Assembly: GCA_038277395.1 (NCBI GenBank)
Contig: CM076190.1
Coordinates: 246,493,256 to 246,557,255 of the forward strand
DNA: 64,000 bases
Origin: Dryocosmus kuriphilus
Lineage: Eukaryota > Arthropoda > Insecta > Hymenoptera > Cynipidae
Reading direction: 5' to 3'
The notes beneath the pieces are model-generated. The model was given only the letters and a program-made list of their open reading frames with translations, had not been told where the DNA came from and made no database searches. The translations under genes were made by a program, and so were the position numbers. Positions 39,080-53,038 of the stretch are shown here, in pieces. How positions within the stretch are numbered: position 1 is the first letter of the stretch; the number at the start of each line of letters is the position of its first letter.

Positions 39080-40430
39080 GAGAAGGTATTAGATTTATGT
39101 AAAATTTGACTTTCGCGGATTTCATGAAATCTCCACGTTTTGAGACCCCCTGAGTCAGAAAAAACGATTTTTACGACCGTGTCTGTCTGTCTGTTGTCGT
39201 CGTTGTCGTTGTCGTCGTCGTCTGTGACCGCGATAACTTTCGAAGGATTAATCGAATTGGAATGCGCTTTGGTACACTTCTTTAAGGGGTAAAAAGAAAG
39301 GACGAGTTCGTTGACCAGCGGTTATGGTTTTATCCATCAAAAACGGTTTTCACAAAATCAAAAAATCCATTTTCCGGCTAAACTAAACGAGATACACAAA
39401 ATATGTATATAACTAAAATTGTTCACCTCAAAAAATCTACAAATCTTGTCTTAACCGTTTTTTGATAAAATGGACGGTTTTTGTTTTAATCGAGAAAACG
39501 TTATTAAAAATAAAAAACTGTGGTTTCCCGCCAAAATATTCAAGATAAAAAAAATTGGTAAAAAACAAAGTTGTTCAATTAAAAAATATCTACAAATTTT
39601 GTTTTAACCATTTTTTGGTAAACTGCACGGTTTTTGTTTTAATCGATAAAACGTTATTAAAAATCAAAATTTTCAAATTTCCCGCCAAACTATGCAAGAT
39701 AAGGACCAATTATAATAAACAAAGTTGTTCGCCTTAAAAAGTTCTACAAATTTTTTCTCTATCATTTTTTTGAGCAGACGCGTAGTTTTTAAGTTATTCG
39801 TGAAACATGTTATGAAGTATAAAGAAAACAACTTTTCAGCAAAACTTTGCAAGATATGAGAAAATATTAATAAGCAAAATTGTTCACCTTGGAAAGAGCT
39901 ACACAATTTATTTATAAGACTCATCGTTTTACTTTTAAGAATCGAAATCCTGTGTTGTGAAAATTTGGAAAATCACAAAAAAACTTTACCAATCTACAAT
40001 GCGTTTTAAAAAATGTAATTATCGAGCGCGAAGCGCGAGTGTCATGATGAGAATGTATTCCTTAAGGGTGATAGAGCCTTAAGTAAAATAATTTCTTTTG
40101 GAATTTCTAATTTAAAGGTTTATACCATCCAGAAACACCGAGCGCGTAGCGCGAGGTGAATAATCTATCGAGCGCGAAGCGCGAGTCAAATGTCGAGCGC
40201 GAAGCGCGAGTGCCAACAGACGCGCGCCCTAGGCGCGCTTATACTTCGCGCGAAGCGCGGCGCGCGAAGCGCGCGATGAAAATGTGCCCGCGAGGCGGGC
40301 AGATTTATTTTTTTATTTTTCGATGACTGAAAGCTTGTTGTTTTCAATTTCGTAAATTTTAGAATTCCTTAATTTGTATTTTCGACAATTCTCCTATTTA
40401 TTGTCTCCAGAGATCGCCAAAATTTGTAGA
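39080..40430. repeat. Dispersed repeat with GTC run and degenerate tandem units
   Basis: Matched inverted at 55690-57060 and again, more diverged, at 57100-58170. Starts with a CTCATCAGAGAAGGTATTAG segment and a GTC/GTCGTC run (39181-39225). Then come about four roughly 130-base units with AATTTGTAGATATTTTTG, GTATCTTGAATATTTTGGCGG and ACGTTTTATCGATTAAAAC words. Confidence 0.6.
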
Positions 40431-40680
40431 AATCCTCCGAAATAAAATATAATTAATATATAATATAAATATAATATATAAATAATTAATTCCTTTTGGA
40501 ATTTTTAATGTAAAGGTATATAGGATCCATAAACATCGAGCGCGTAGCGCGAGGTGAATAATTTATCGAGCGCGAAGCGCGAGTGCCGTAAATAACGTAT
40601 CGAGCGCGAAGCGCGAGTGCCAACAGACGCGCGCCCTAGGCGCGCTCACACTTCGCGCGAAGCGCGCGATGAGAATGTGA
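40021..40680. repeat. Array of GAGCGCGAAGCGCGAG hairpin motifs
   Basis: About a dozen short GC-rich palindromes: GAGCGCGAAGCGCGAG at about 40024, 40169, 40194, 40567 and 40598, variant GAGCGCGTAGCGCGAG at about 40140 and 40537, GCGCGCCCTAGGCGCGC at about 40221 and 40627, CGCGCGAAGCGCGCG near 40258 and 40660, GCCCGCGAGGCGGGC at about 40288. Each has a 4-6 base GC stem with a GAA or GAG triloop. Confidence 0.7.
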
Positions 40681-40893
40681 GTAGGTATACAGGGGGGATT
40701 CTAAGCCACTTTTACAGGAGGGCTACTAAGCCAGGGGGACTGAGCCACTTTTACAAGAGGGCTACTGAGCCAAATTATCCAGTATATTGCTTGCCTGTGT
40801 GAGGTGAGTATGAGTGGAAATGCATCCACCTCGCAGGTGAGGTGTATCCATGTGAGACAATCTCGCACTATCCTACAGTGTGGGTTTCTCGAC

Positions 40894-42424
<1,531 letters not shown>

Positions 42425-42521
42425 GAACCTTCTAGAATTTGAAGACAAAGGGAGTTATATATTAAATAAAGATAGTAAATGTTTAACTATAAAAGGGGGG
42501 CACAATAAATTTGTTTTCCCA
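42425..42521 (+). promoter_or_regulatory. Heat-shock/TATA promoter of arm-1 gene
   Basis: GAA 42425-42427, TTC 42430-42432, GAA 42435-42437 perfect heat-shock element; TATAAAAGG at 42488-42496; initiator CCAGTT with A at 42521, 33 bases from TATA. The leader holds a 10-codon upstream frame (42618-42650) whose TGA overlaps the ATG of the main gene. Confidence 0.7.
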
Positions 42522-42649
42522 GTTTACATCAAGCATCTGAGCTTCTGATTCTTTTATACTGTGAAACTTTACAGTTCTGTGAAAAGTATTTTTAATATAT
42601 TTGTGTACTTAATATTGTATATGATAACAAGTTTTTCATATTTAAGAGC

Positions 42650-43341
42650 ATGAGTTCTCCATCATGTTCTCAAATCATTGAAGGTATTCTAAATTCAGGA
42701 GAAAATCTGTTGAAAGAATTTAAAGAAGAAAGGAAAGATGAAAAAGAAGAATTCTATAGGAATATATCAACCTTCATAAAAATGCCAAAGAAGATACAGA
42801 ATAAAAGAGCTGTTGTGAATATTGAAAACAATGATCCCTTTTCTTTCTTGTGGTCAGTGACAGCAGCTCTTTTTCCTGCTGAAGATCATCCGAATAGGAA
42901 AGGGTCTTATCCACATTTCGGCAATGTTTTGAAATATGATGGAATTCAATTTCCAATTGTACTAAAGGATATTCCCAAATTTGAAAAAATGAATGGCCTA
43001 AGCATTAACGTCTATAGTTTTTAAAACAAATTGAGGAAGAAGAAATAGTACCAATCTATTTAAGTGACATATTATCTAGGAAGTGCACAATTCACCTGTT
43101 AATGTTAAAAAAGACAAAGAGAAATAATGATAATGATAATGATGATAGTAGCATCATTAGTAGTGGTGAAGATGTAGAAGATGATAATATCATCTGTCAT
43201 TTTGCTTGGATCAAAAGTTTAACTCGATTGTTGAGATCACAGATTTCAAAAAGTAAGAATCGAATTTGGTTGTGTGACAGATGTCTAATGCATTTAAAAC
43301 ATAAATATTCTTTAAGAAACCATATCAAGTATTATCACTGA
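42650..43341 (+). pseudogene. Stand-alone polymerase N-terminal-domain gene, arm 1, frameshifted
   Basis: Matches the N-terminal domain of the element-B polymerase in order: KRAVVNIENNDPFSFLWSV, then FGNVLKYDGIQFPIVLKDI, then LSINVYS, acidic linker, FAWIKSLTRLLRSQ and a Cys2-His-type finger CDRCLMHLKHKYSLRNHIK. Two extra T at about 43019 break the frame between residues 124 and the rest. The gene stops at a TGA where the polymerase has its next Cys, before any exonuclease motif. Confidence 0.7.
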
Positions 43342-44215
43342 AACTTATCTGGAAAAGGGAAAGAATGTAAGTTTTTAATGAATTTTAGTAAAATTAGTAA
43401 AATAAGTTAATTCAATGTGTACCTGCGTGTACGTGTGTGTAATGTGTTACAAGATACCATCTAAGTAGAGAAAAATTCATGTAATGGTTTAAAATTTAGT
43501 GAAGTTTAAATTGAAAGGAAAACAAAGAAATATCAAATTATAGTGAAATTAATTTAAAGCTAGATTAAATACTTAGCTAATTATTAATTCTTTCCAAAAA
43601 AGTGCACATACATCACCTTATTATACAAATTTTTAAAATAAAATAAAATTTTTCATAGTTTCTTTGATACTAATATTTTTATAAAGTGTTTGGTAAAGCG
43701 CTCATATTAATTTACTGTACTATAAAACGAGATGATATAGTATTTTGAAACATGGAAATTAAATAGATCATGAAAAAAGTTTTGCCTATACTTTTACATT
43801 TTATTATAGCTGAATGCATCATCACACTTCGTCTAGCAACATGTAACATTCATACCACAACTAAATCCTCTGATTTCATTGTTTTAATATTTTCTTATAC
43901 TTTCTATGATTTAATTGGTATAGAAAATTTTTTGTTTTCGAAAATCTCATTTATCTAAAATGACCAGCTTTTGATGATCGCCTTATAAAACAATGCAGAT
44001 GACACAGTAAAAGCGACTGTATCAAATTAAAATTAAAATTTATTAAAATTTTATTCATCAAATGGGATTTTTGAGAAAATAGAAATCTGGTAAATTAACA
44101 AGACATTTGCGAGAATAGAATTAGTATATTTTACAATAAAGTTTACTGAAAAAATCTGTTCATCCTTTTCAACAAAAGATTCTTGTCAATTTTATCAACT
44201 TTATTTTCAGTCAAC
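43342..44215. other. Arm 1 spacer
   Basis: A few frames of 60 codons, AT-rich, no support. A GTAAG donor-like site follows the stop at about 43367. Mirrored in arm 2. Confidence 0.4.
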
Positions 44216-44945
44216 GTTTATTAAAATTTTTAATTATTTATTAAAAATATTTATTTTTTAACATAGATTACACCTATATCCTAGAAGGTATTCACATCTA
44301 CTCGAGAGTGGTTGCTAAGGGTACCAAATTTGAGCAGTAAAAAAACATATATACTTATTATTAATTTTTCAAAAAAAGTTAGAATGAGCTTTCATAAAGC
44401 ATAAGAGAAAATAAGTTAATTGAGATGTTTTTCAAAAGATTTAAAATTCTAGAATGTTTATGTGTTGTCTTATGCTGTCTCGAGAACTTTCTTGCTTTTT
44501 CAGAGTATCTGCTCTTAAATTTTTCTTCATGTGGACTTATCGCAATGGATCATTTTACAACCAACTATCTTTGTCACACTATAGCCTTATTTCTAAAACA
44601 TATAAGTCGACTAGGCACAGCAGAAGAATTCACAAATCGTGAGGACACCATAGTGAAAAGATCTGTGAAAAGACTGTGTACTACAGTGTACCACTGAAAT
44701 ATTATTGGATTTTACTGGATCTATGAAAAGACCGTGTACTACAGTATATACTACTGAAATATTATTGGATTTTACTGGATCTGCTAGATTTTCACAAGTA
44801 AATACTTTAAGTATATTTTTTTCACTGCTCAAAATTTGGTACACTTAGCAACCACTCTCGAGTAGATGTGAATACCTTCTAGGATATAGGTGTACTCTAT
44901 GCTAAAAATAAATATTTTTAATAAATAATTTTAAATTTTAATTAC
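44216..44945. mobile_element. Foldback (MITE-like) element, arm 1
   Basis: About 730 bases with inverted repeats of about 120 bases (44216-44343 and 44816-44945; shared words CACCTATATCCTAGAAGG and CACATCTACTCGAGAG). Inside, a 62-base direct duplication (44657-44721, 44722-44783: CTACTGAAATATTATTGG words). No transposase. Mirrored at 50615-51345. Confidence 0.65.
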
Positions 44946-45059
44946 AGTAAACTAAAAAATAAATTTAAATTTATTAATAATAAAAGTATTATTAAATGTT
45001 TCATTTTAATAATTTTTTTATTTAAAAAAATTAATAACTTTTATTTTCTTCTCTATGGA

Positions 45060-46157
45060 TTGCCTTGTATGTAAATTAGGGTGGTTAGAAACAAAATTTA
45101 GGATTTTTTTAATGAATTACCTTTCGGTGGTAACTTTTTGGCGGTAAATCTTTTGCTAATTTTTTTAGATTAAAAAACTTTTAGTGCTGTGTCATGAAAC
45201 TTAAACCTTTACCTAAACTGAACCCATGTGATTTGAGGATCTCCTCCATGTATTTTAAATCTGAAATGAACAAATCTGTTGAACCCTTTTTGAGAAAAAC
45301 CTAATTTTTAAAATAATGTTTTTCTAATTTTGAATATCTTTTTAAAAACAGTAGAAAGTAAAATTTTATTCACTTAATTTCCTTAATTTTTTCTTTTTAA
45401 TTTAAATTTAAGTACTCGAAAAATTAGAAAAAATATTTTAAAATTAGTTTTTTCCAAAAGGTCTCAACAGATTTGTTGATTTTTAGATTTCATATACATG
45501 GAGGATACCCTAAATCACATAAGTTCAGTTTAGGTGTGTTTTGTATGTATATATTAGGATGGTTAAAAAACAAATTTAGGATTTTTGTATGTCTCACCTT
45601 CAGTTTTCTTTTCTTTTTTGGTGTTATTTTAGTGAAAAATATTTTCATAATCGTTAGATTAAAAAACTTTTAGAGGTGGGTCATAAAACTTAAATCTACA
45701 CCTAACATGAGCATCTTGTTTTTTATCTGATTCTGTTCTAAGGATGTCTCAAATATTTTAAATTTAAAATAAACAAATCTGCTCAACCCTTTAGAAATCC
45801 TATTTTCAAAAATTTTTCTAATTATTAAGAATATTTTTTAGAAACATCCCAGTAAAAAGAGAGAATTTTTTATTCACTTAATTTCTTTAATTTTTGAAAT
45901 TAGATCTGAGTACTCAAAATTAGAGACATATATTTTTAAGCTTAGGTTTTTTAAAAAGGGTTCAACAGTTTTTATTCATTTTTATTTTTTTATTTTTTAG
46001 ATTTAAAATACATGAAAGACATACCCAAATCACTTAGGTTCAGTTTAGGTGTTGTAGGTTAAGGTCTGTGACCTCTAAATGTTTTTTACAAAATTAGGAA
46101 AATATTTCTGACTTAATAACACACAAAAAATCCAAAATTTGTTTTGTTTTAACTATC

Positions 46158-46160
<3 letters not shown>
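45060..46160. repeat. Tandem foldback units, arm 1
   Basis: Two units of about 480-600 bases each start GGTTAGAAACAAAATTTAGG-like (45080, 45557). Within a unit an inverted pair (CTGAACCCATGTGATTTGAG at 45218 and CACATAAGTTCAGTTTAGG at about 45515) forms a stem. Mirrored at about 49400-50500. Confidence 0.55.

Positions 46161-46238
<78 letters not shown>
46160..46238. repeat. (AT)n microsatellite, arm 1
   Basis: About 39 AT units; partner at 49320-49401 in arm 2. Confidence 0.95.
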
Positions 46239-46241
<3 letters not shown>

Positions 46242-46588
46242 ATTCCACAATCAAATTAAGCCATTATGATCATTAAATGAAATTTAATTTAGAATTTTTT
46301 TATTTGCAGGTCACGAAAAATGGGGTCGTATGTCTTTATCGAATCGAACATTCAGGTACCCATTGAGTGGGTAATGTTAAACTCACTAAGCCGCTTGAGG
46401 GAGATTAGAAAATGAAGATTTTGCTGACATGGAGTTTCAACTCAAAATTGGGGATACGCACACTAAATTGGAGAAAAAACAGCAACAACATTTATACATT
46501 CAAGAAAATGTAAAGAAATAATATGCATTACTGCAAGGATGAAGCACAGCTGTGTTTGACTCTGATAGTAATTCTCGTAGTAAGTCTA

Positions 46589-46768
46589 TTGAAAATTCGA
46601 TTTTCAGTACCTGCGAATGGATTGAAACTGCGAGTTCCAACTCTAGGGTTCAAATTTGAAATGATTCTAGAGAGTTTCAACACTAGGTTCAAGTTTCAAC
46701 CCTAGGGTTGGAACTCGCAGTTTCAACCTGCTTCGCAGGAACTGAATATCAAATTTTTCAATATAGAC
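46589..46768. repeat. Small hairpin, arm 1
   Basis: Inverted repeat with GAAACTGCGAGTTCCAAC at about 46626 and GTTGGAACTCGCAGTTTC at about 46705, plus CCTGCGAA/TTCGCAGG. Mirrored at about 48790-48972. The frame 46523-46705 spans it and is not believed to be a gene. Confidence 0.65.
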
Positions 46769-47270
46769 GCTCTATAGATATGTATTTGAATAAAAAAAAT
46801 AAATGTCTCTTATGGGGAATTTGACTTTAATTTCAAATTTTCAAAATATCCTCTCATTTTATTTTAATATTTTTCAGTAGTTCTATACTTGATTATTATC
46901 TTTTCAACTTTATGTAAGTGATATCCGTGAATTTCAAATATTAAAAATTTATTTGATCAGTTCGGGATGCATGCGTTATCCAGACAGGTACGTACAATTT
47001 TTTTATTTATAATAGTAGATAGGTAAAAAATATAAAAAAATTTAAATGAAAAATATAAAATACTGACAGGCGATAATGATGCATATCCATCAATCAAATA
47101 AGTTCAACTGGCAGTGGATGACACCAGTATGAACCAATTTTGAATCAACTCTGTGCAATGTTGAATCAATGTTGTTCTCGTTTGACACACCAGTGCTGAG
47201 TTATCCTGAGGGATATACTGCTGGTAACAGTGCTCTCAGATCGAGCTAGAAATTTACCCCCCACCCTCCC

Positions 47271-48291
47271 ATTAAACATCCAAGTCACAAAATCTTTTCA
47301 AAAAATATTTATACATTTGGATTAAAAATAATTATGCAGGAATGAAACTTGTAATGTGTATTGTTATTTTTAGGTGGAACAATATTTTCTGGATGAAATA
47401 GAATTGGAAAAAAAAATTTCGTTCATTTGAACGTTCAAAACTTCTGGTACATGAGAATTACAAGTTTTAGTTTAAAGAAACCTGTTATGTAATAAAATAT
47501 ATTTGTTGTTTAAAATTTTCGTTTTGCGTAGATACATATGCAATTTGCTTTTGCGAATCGATTTTCATATGAAAATCTCATTTTCGTCAAAAATGTGACT
47601 TTATAGTTGTACGGCAGAATTAATGTTTTGAATTTGAAAAGAGAACTTGAGGTTACGTTTTTAACCTTCTGTATTAATTCATATTTTTCATCTACCTTTT
47701 AATTTCCTTAAAGCGTTTCACTATTTTAGGTTTAATTCTACAGTTATGCATAATAAAAAATTTTAGTAAAAAATTCTACAATATATGAGTACATATATAT
47801 CACAATAATGATCAATATCAATATAAACTAGTATAAAGTGAAAAGAACAATTGAAAAACATTCTGTATTAACGCTATAAATTTTTCAATATTTCAAAAAC
47901 TGTTACGAAATAAAATAAAATTGAAAAATAAAGCTATTGGATATTTGAATGTCTTAACCTAACCTCAAATTCTCTTCATATATATATATTTAACTTTACA
48001 AACCGCAAGTGATTTAACAAATACACTCTCCTTTAAATGTATGCATAATTTCCTGAAAGTCATGGAATCAAAAATAATTTCCAAAGTGTATTTGAACACT
48101 TTTTTAAAAAGAAAAAATTCCTATCAGCTGTGAAAATTTTCTAAACAAACCATATAAAACAGAAAAATATATCCCAATCCCGAGATGTCCGATTCTCCGA
48201 GATCGTGCACCAGAAAACTTCGGCTTATGCACGAAGTTACAGCCATAATCATTGAACTTCTGTTTTGCGGCTCCAAAACTGTAGGTACGGA
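47271..48291. other. Palindrome spacer
   Basis: 1021 bases without gene. A short internal inverted match (GAACTTGAGGTTACG at about 47642 and AACCTAACCTCAAATTC near 47958) hints that the spacer is itself a decayed palindrome around 47780. Confidence 0.5.
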
Positions 48292-48789
48292 GGGAGGGTG
48301 GGGGGTAAATTTCTAGCTCGATCTGAGAGCACTGTTACCAGCAGTATATCCTCAGGATAACTCAGCACTGGTGTGTCAAACGAGAACAACATTGATTCAA
48401 CATTGCACAGAGTTGATTCAAAATTGGTTCATACTGGTGTCATCCACTGCCAGTTGAACTTATTTGATTGATGGATATGCATCATTATCGCCTGTCAGTA
48501 TTTTATATTTTTCATTTAAATTTTTTTATATTTTTTACCTATCTACTATTATAAATAAAAAAATTGTACGTACCTGTCTGGATAACGCATGCATCCCGAA
48601 CTGATCAAATAAATTTTTAATATTTGAAATTCACGGATATCACTTACATAAAGTTGAAAAGATAATAATCAAGTATAGAACTACTGAAAAATATTAAAAT
48701 AAAATGAGAGGATATTTTGAAAATTTGAAATTAAAGTCAAATTCCCCATAAGAGACATTTATTTTTTATTCAAATACATATCTATAGAG

Positions 48790-48972
48790 CGTCTATATTG
48801 AAAAATTTGATATTCAGTTCCTGCGAAGCAGGTTGAAACTGCGAGTTCCAACCCTAGGGTTGAAACTTGAACCTAGTGTTGAAACTCTCTAGAATCATTT
48901 CAAATTTGAACCCTAGAGTTGGAACTCGCAGTTTCAATCCATTCGCAGGTACTGAAAATCGAATTTTCAATA
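48790..48972. repeat. Small hairpin, arm 2
   Basis: Mirror image of 46589-46768. Confidence 0.6.
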
Positions 48973-49316
48973 GACTTACTACGAGAATTACTATCAGAGT
49001 CAAACACAGCTGTGCTTCATCCTTGCAGTAATGCATATTATTTCTTTACATTTTCTTGAATGTATAAATGTTGTTGCTGTTTTTCTCCAATTTAGTGTGC
49101 GTATCCCCAATTTTGAGTTGAAACTCCATGTCAGCAAAATCTTCATTTTCTAATCTCCCTCAAGCGGCTTAGTGAGTTTAACATTACCCACTCAATGGGT
49201 ACCTGAATGTTCGATTCGATAAAGACATACGACCCCATTTTTCGTGACCTGCAAATAAAAAAATTCTAAATTAAATTTCATTTAATGATCATAATGGCTT
49301 AATTTGATTGTGGAAT

Positions 49317-49319
<3 letters not shown>

Positions 49320-49401
<82 letters not shown>
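49320..49401. repeat. (AT)n microsatellite, arm 2
   Basis: About 41 units, partner of 46160-46238. Confidence 0.95.
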
Positions 49402-49404
<3 letters not shown>

Positions 49405-50500
49405 GATAGTTAAAACAAAACAAATTTTGGATTTTTTGTGTGTTATTAAGTCAGAAATATTTTCCTAATTTTGTAAAAAACATTTAGAGGTCACAGACCT
49501 TAACCTACAACACCTAAACTGAACCTAAGTGATTTGGGTATGTCTTTCATGTATTTTAAATCTAAAAAATAAAAAAATAAAAATGAATAAAACTGTTGAA
49601 CCCTTTTAAAAAACCTAAGCTTAAAAATATATGTCTCTAATTTTGAGTACTCAGACCTAATTTCAAAAATTAAAGAAATTAAGTGAATAAAAAATTCCCT
49701 CTTTTTACTGGGATGTTTCTAAAAAATATTCTTAATAATTAGAAAAATTTTTGAAAATAGGATTTCTAAAGGGTTGAGCAGATTTGTTTATTTTAAATTT
49801 AAAATATTTGAGACATCCTTAGAACAGAATCAGATAAAAAACAAGATGCTCATGTTAGGTGTAGATTTAAGTTTTATGACCCACCTCTAAAAGTTTTTTA
49901 ATCTAACGATTATGAAAATATTTTTCACTAAAATAACACCAAAAAAGAAAAGAAAACTGAAGGTGAGACATACAAAAATCCTAAATTTTTTTTTTTAACC
50001 ATCCTAATATATACATACAAAACACACCTAAACTGAACTTATGTGATTTAGGGTATCCTCCATGTATATGAAATCTAAAAATCAACAAATCTGTTGAGAC
50101 CTTTTGGAAAAAACTAATTTTCAAATATTTTTTCTAATTTTTCGAGTACTTAAATTTAAATTAAAAAGAAAAAATTAAAGAAATTAAGTGAATAAAATTT
50201 TACTTTCTACTGTTTTTAAAAAGATATTCAAAATTAGAAAAACATTATTTTAAAAATTAGGTTTTTCTCAAAAAGGGTTCAACAGATTTGTTCATTTCAG
50301 ATTTAAAATACATGGAGGAGATCCTCAAATCACATGGGTTCAGTTTAGGTAAAGGTTTAAGTTTCATGACACAGCACTAAAAGTTTTTTAATCTAAAAAA
50401 ATTAGCAAAAGATTTACCGCCAAAAAGTTACCACCGAAAGGTAATTCATTAAAAAAATCCTAAATTTTGTTTCTAACCACCCTAATTTACATACAAGGCA
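49402..50500. repeat. Tandem foldback units, arm 2
   Basis: Mirror of 45060-46160. Confidence 0.5.
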
Positions 50501-50614
50501 ATCCATAGAGAAGAAAATAAAAGTTATTAATTTTTTTAAATAAAAAAATTATTAAAATGAAAGATTTAATAATACTTTTATTATTAATAAATTTAAATTT
50601 ATTTTTTAGTTTAC

Positions 50615-51345
50615 TGTAATTAAAATATAAAATTATTTATTAAAAATATTTATTTTTAGCATAGAGTACACCTATATCCTAGAAGGTATTCACATCTACT
50701 CGAGAGTGGTTGCTAAGTGTACCAAATTTTGAGCAGTGAAAAAAATATACTTAAAGTATTTACTTGTGAAAATCTAGCAGATCCAGTAAAATCCAATAAT
50801 ATTTCAGTAGTATATACTGTAGTACACGGTCTTTTCATAGATCCAGTAAAATCCAATAATATTTCAGTAGTACACTGTAGTACACAGTCTTTTCACAGAT
50901 CTTTTCACTATGGTGTCCTCACGATTTGTGAATTCTTCTGCTGTGCCTAGTCGACTTATATGTTTTAGAAATAAGGCTATAGTGTGACAAAGATAGTTGA
51001 TTGTAAAATGATCCATTGCGATAAGTCCACATGAAGAAAAATTTAAGAGCAGATACTCTGAAAAAGCAAGAAAGTTCTCGAGACAGCATAAGACAACACA
51101 TAAACATTCTAGAATTTTAAATCTTTTGAAAAACATCTCAATTAACTTATTTTCTCTTATGCTTTATGAAAGCTCATTCTAACTTTTTTTGAAAAATTAA
51201 TAATAAGTATATATGGTTTTTTTACTGCTCAAATTTGGTACCCTTAGCAACCACTCTCGAGTAGATGTGAATACCTTCTAGGATATAGGTGTAATCTATG
51301 TTAAAAAATAAATATTTTTAATAAATAATTAAAAATTTTAATAAA
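50615..51345. mobile_element. Foldback (MITE-like) element, arm 2
   Basis: Mirror of 44216-44945, with the same 120-base ends and internal direct duplication. Confidence 0.6.
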
Positions 51346-52220
51346 CGTTGACTGAAAATAAAGTTGATAAAATTGACAAGAATCTTTTGTTGAAAAGGAT
51401 GAACAGATTTTTTCAGTAAACTTTATTGTAAAATATACTAATTCTATTCTCGCAAATGTCTTGTTAATTTACCAGATTTCTATTTTCTCAAAAATCCCAT
51501 TTGATGAATAAAATTTTAATAAATTTTAATTTTAATTTGATACAGTCGCTTTTACTGTGTCATCTGCATTGTTTTATAAGGCGATCATCAAAAGCTGGTC
51601 ATTTTAGATAAATGAGATTTTCGAAAACAAAAAATTTTCTATACCAATTAAATCATAGAAAGTATAAGAAAATATTAAAACAATGAAATCAGAGGATTTA
51701 GTTGTGGTATGAATGTTACATGTTGCTAGACGAAGTGTGATGATGCATTCAGCTATAATAAAATGTAAAAGTATAGGCAAAACTTTTTTCATGATCTATT
51801 TAATTTCCATGTTTCAAAATACTATATCATCTCGTTTTATAGTACAGTAAATTAATATGAGCGCTTTACCAAACACTTTATAAAAATATTAGTATCAAAG
51901 AAACTATGAAAAATTTTATTTTATTTTAAAAATTTGTATAATAAGGTGATGTATGTGCACTTTTTTGGAAAGAATTAATAATTAGCTAAGTACTTAATCT
52001 AGCTTTAAATTAATTTCACTATAATTTGATATTTCTTTGTTTTCCTTTCAATTTAAACTTCACTAAATTTTAAACCATTACATGAATTTTTCTCTACTTA
52101 GATGGTATCTTGTAACACATTACACACACGTACACGCAGGTACACATTGAATTAACTTATTTTACTAATTTTACTAAAATTCATTAAAAGCTTACATTCT
52201 TTCCCTTTTCCAGATAAGTT

Positions 52221-52910
52221 TCAGTGATAATATTTGATATGGTTTCTTAAAGAATATTTATGTTTGAAATGCATTAGACATCTGTCACACAACCAAATTC
52301 GATTCTTACTTTTTGAAACCTGTGATCTCAACAATCGAGTTAAACTTTTGATCCAAGCAAAATGATAGATGATATTATCATCTTCTACATCTTCACCACT
52401 ACTAATGATGCTACTATCATCATTATCATTATCATTATTTCTCTTTGTCTTTTTTAACATTAACAGGTGAATTGTGCACTTCCTAGATAATATGTCACTT
52501 AAATAGATTGGTACTATTTCTTCTTCCTCAATTTGTTTTAAACTATAGACGTTAATGCTTAGGCCATTCATTTTTTCAAATTTGGGAATATCCTTTAGTA
52601 CAATTGGAAATTGAATTCCATCATATTTCAAAACATTGCCGAAATGTGGATAAGACCCTTTCCTATTTGGATGATCTTCAGCAGGAAAAAGGGCTGCTGT
52701 CACTGACCACAAGAAAGAAAAGGGATCATTGTTTTCAATATTCACAACAGCTCTTTTATTCTGTATCTTCTTTGGCATTTTTATGAAGGTTGATATATTC
52801 CTATAGAATTCTTCTTTTTCATCTTTCCTTTCTTCTTTAAATTCTTTCAACAGATTTTCTCCTGAATTTAGAATACCTTCAATGATTTGAGAACATGATG
52901 GACAACTCAT
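52221..52910 (-). CDS. Stand-alone polymerase N-terminal-domain gene, arm 2, open
   Basis: 229 residues, ATG 52908-52910, with no frameshift, so this copy could be expressed. Residues 1-40 are helical (CSQIIEGILNSGENLLK), 45-125 match the polymerase N-terminal domain (FGNVLKYDGIQFPIVLKDI; INVYSLKQIEEEE), then an Asp/Asn-rich linker, and residues 185-229 carry FAWIKSLTRLLRSQVSKSK and a zinc-finger-like CDRCLMHFKHKYSLRNHIKYYH end. No exonuclease or polymerase motif. It could be a domesticated or decoy fragment of a polymerase, or simply debris; the open frame and conserved promoter favour a functional past. Confidence 0.7.
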   Translation of the reverse strand: MSCPSCSQIIEGILNSGENLLKEFKEERKDEKEEFYRNISTFIKMPKKIQNKRAVVNIENNDPFSFLWSVTAALFPAEDHPNRKGSYPHFGNVLKYDGIQFPIVLKDIPKFEKMNGLSINVYSLKQIEEEEIVPIYLSDILSRKCTIHLLMLKKTKRNNDNDNDDSSIISSGEDVEDDNIIYHFAWIKSLTRLLRSQVSKSKNRIWLCDRCLMHFKHKYSLRNHIKYYH

Positions 52911-53038
52911 CCTCTTAAATATGAAAAACTTGTTATCATATACAATATTAAGTACACAAATATATTAAAAATACTTTTCACAGAACTGTAAAGTTTCACA
53001 GTATAAAAGAATCAGAAGCTCAGATGCTTGATGTAAAC

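Noticed and set aside
44425..44697. 90-codon frame in the foldback element (and mirror 50864-51136)
   Set aside because: Conserved only as part of a mirrored repeat, with no recognisable domain.
46523..46705. 60-codon frame mirrored at 48854-49036
   Set aside because: Spans a small hairpin repeat. Identity between arms reflects the palindrome.
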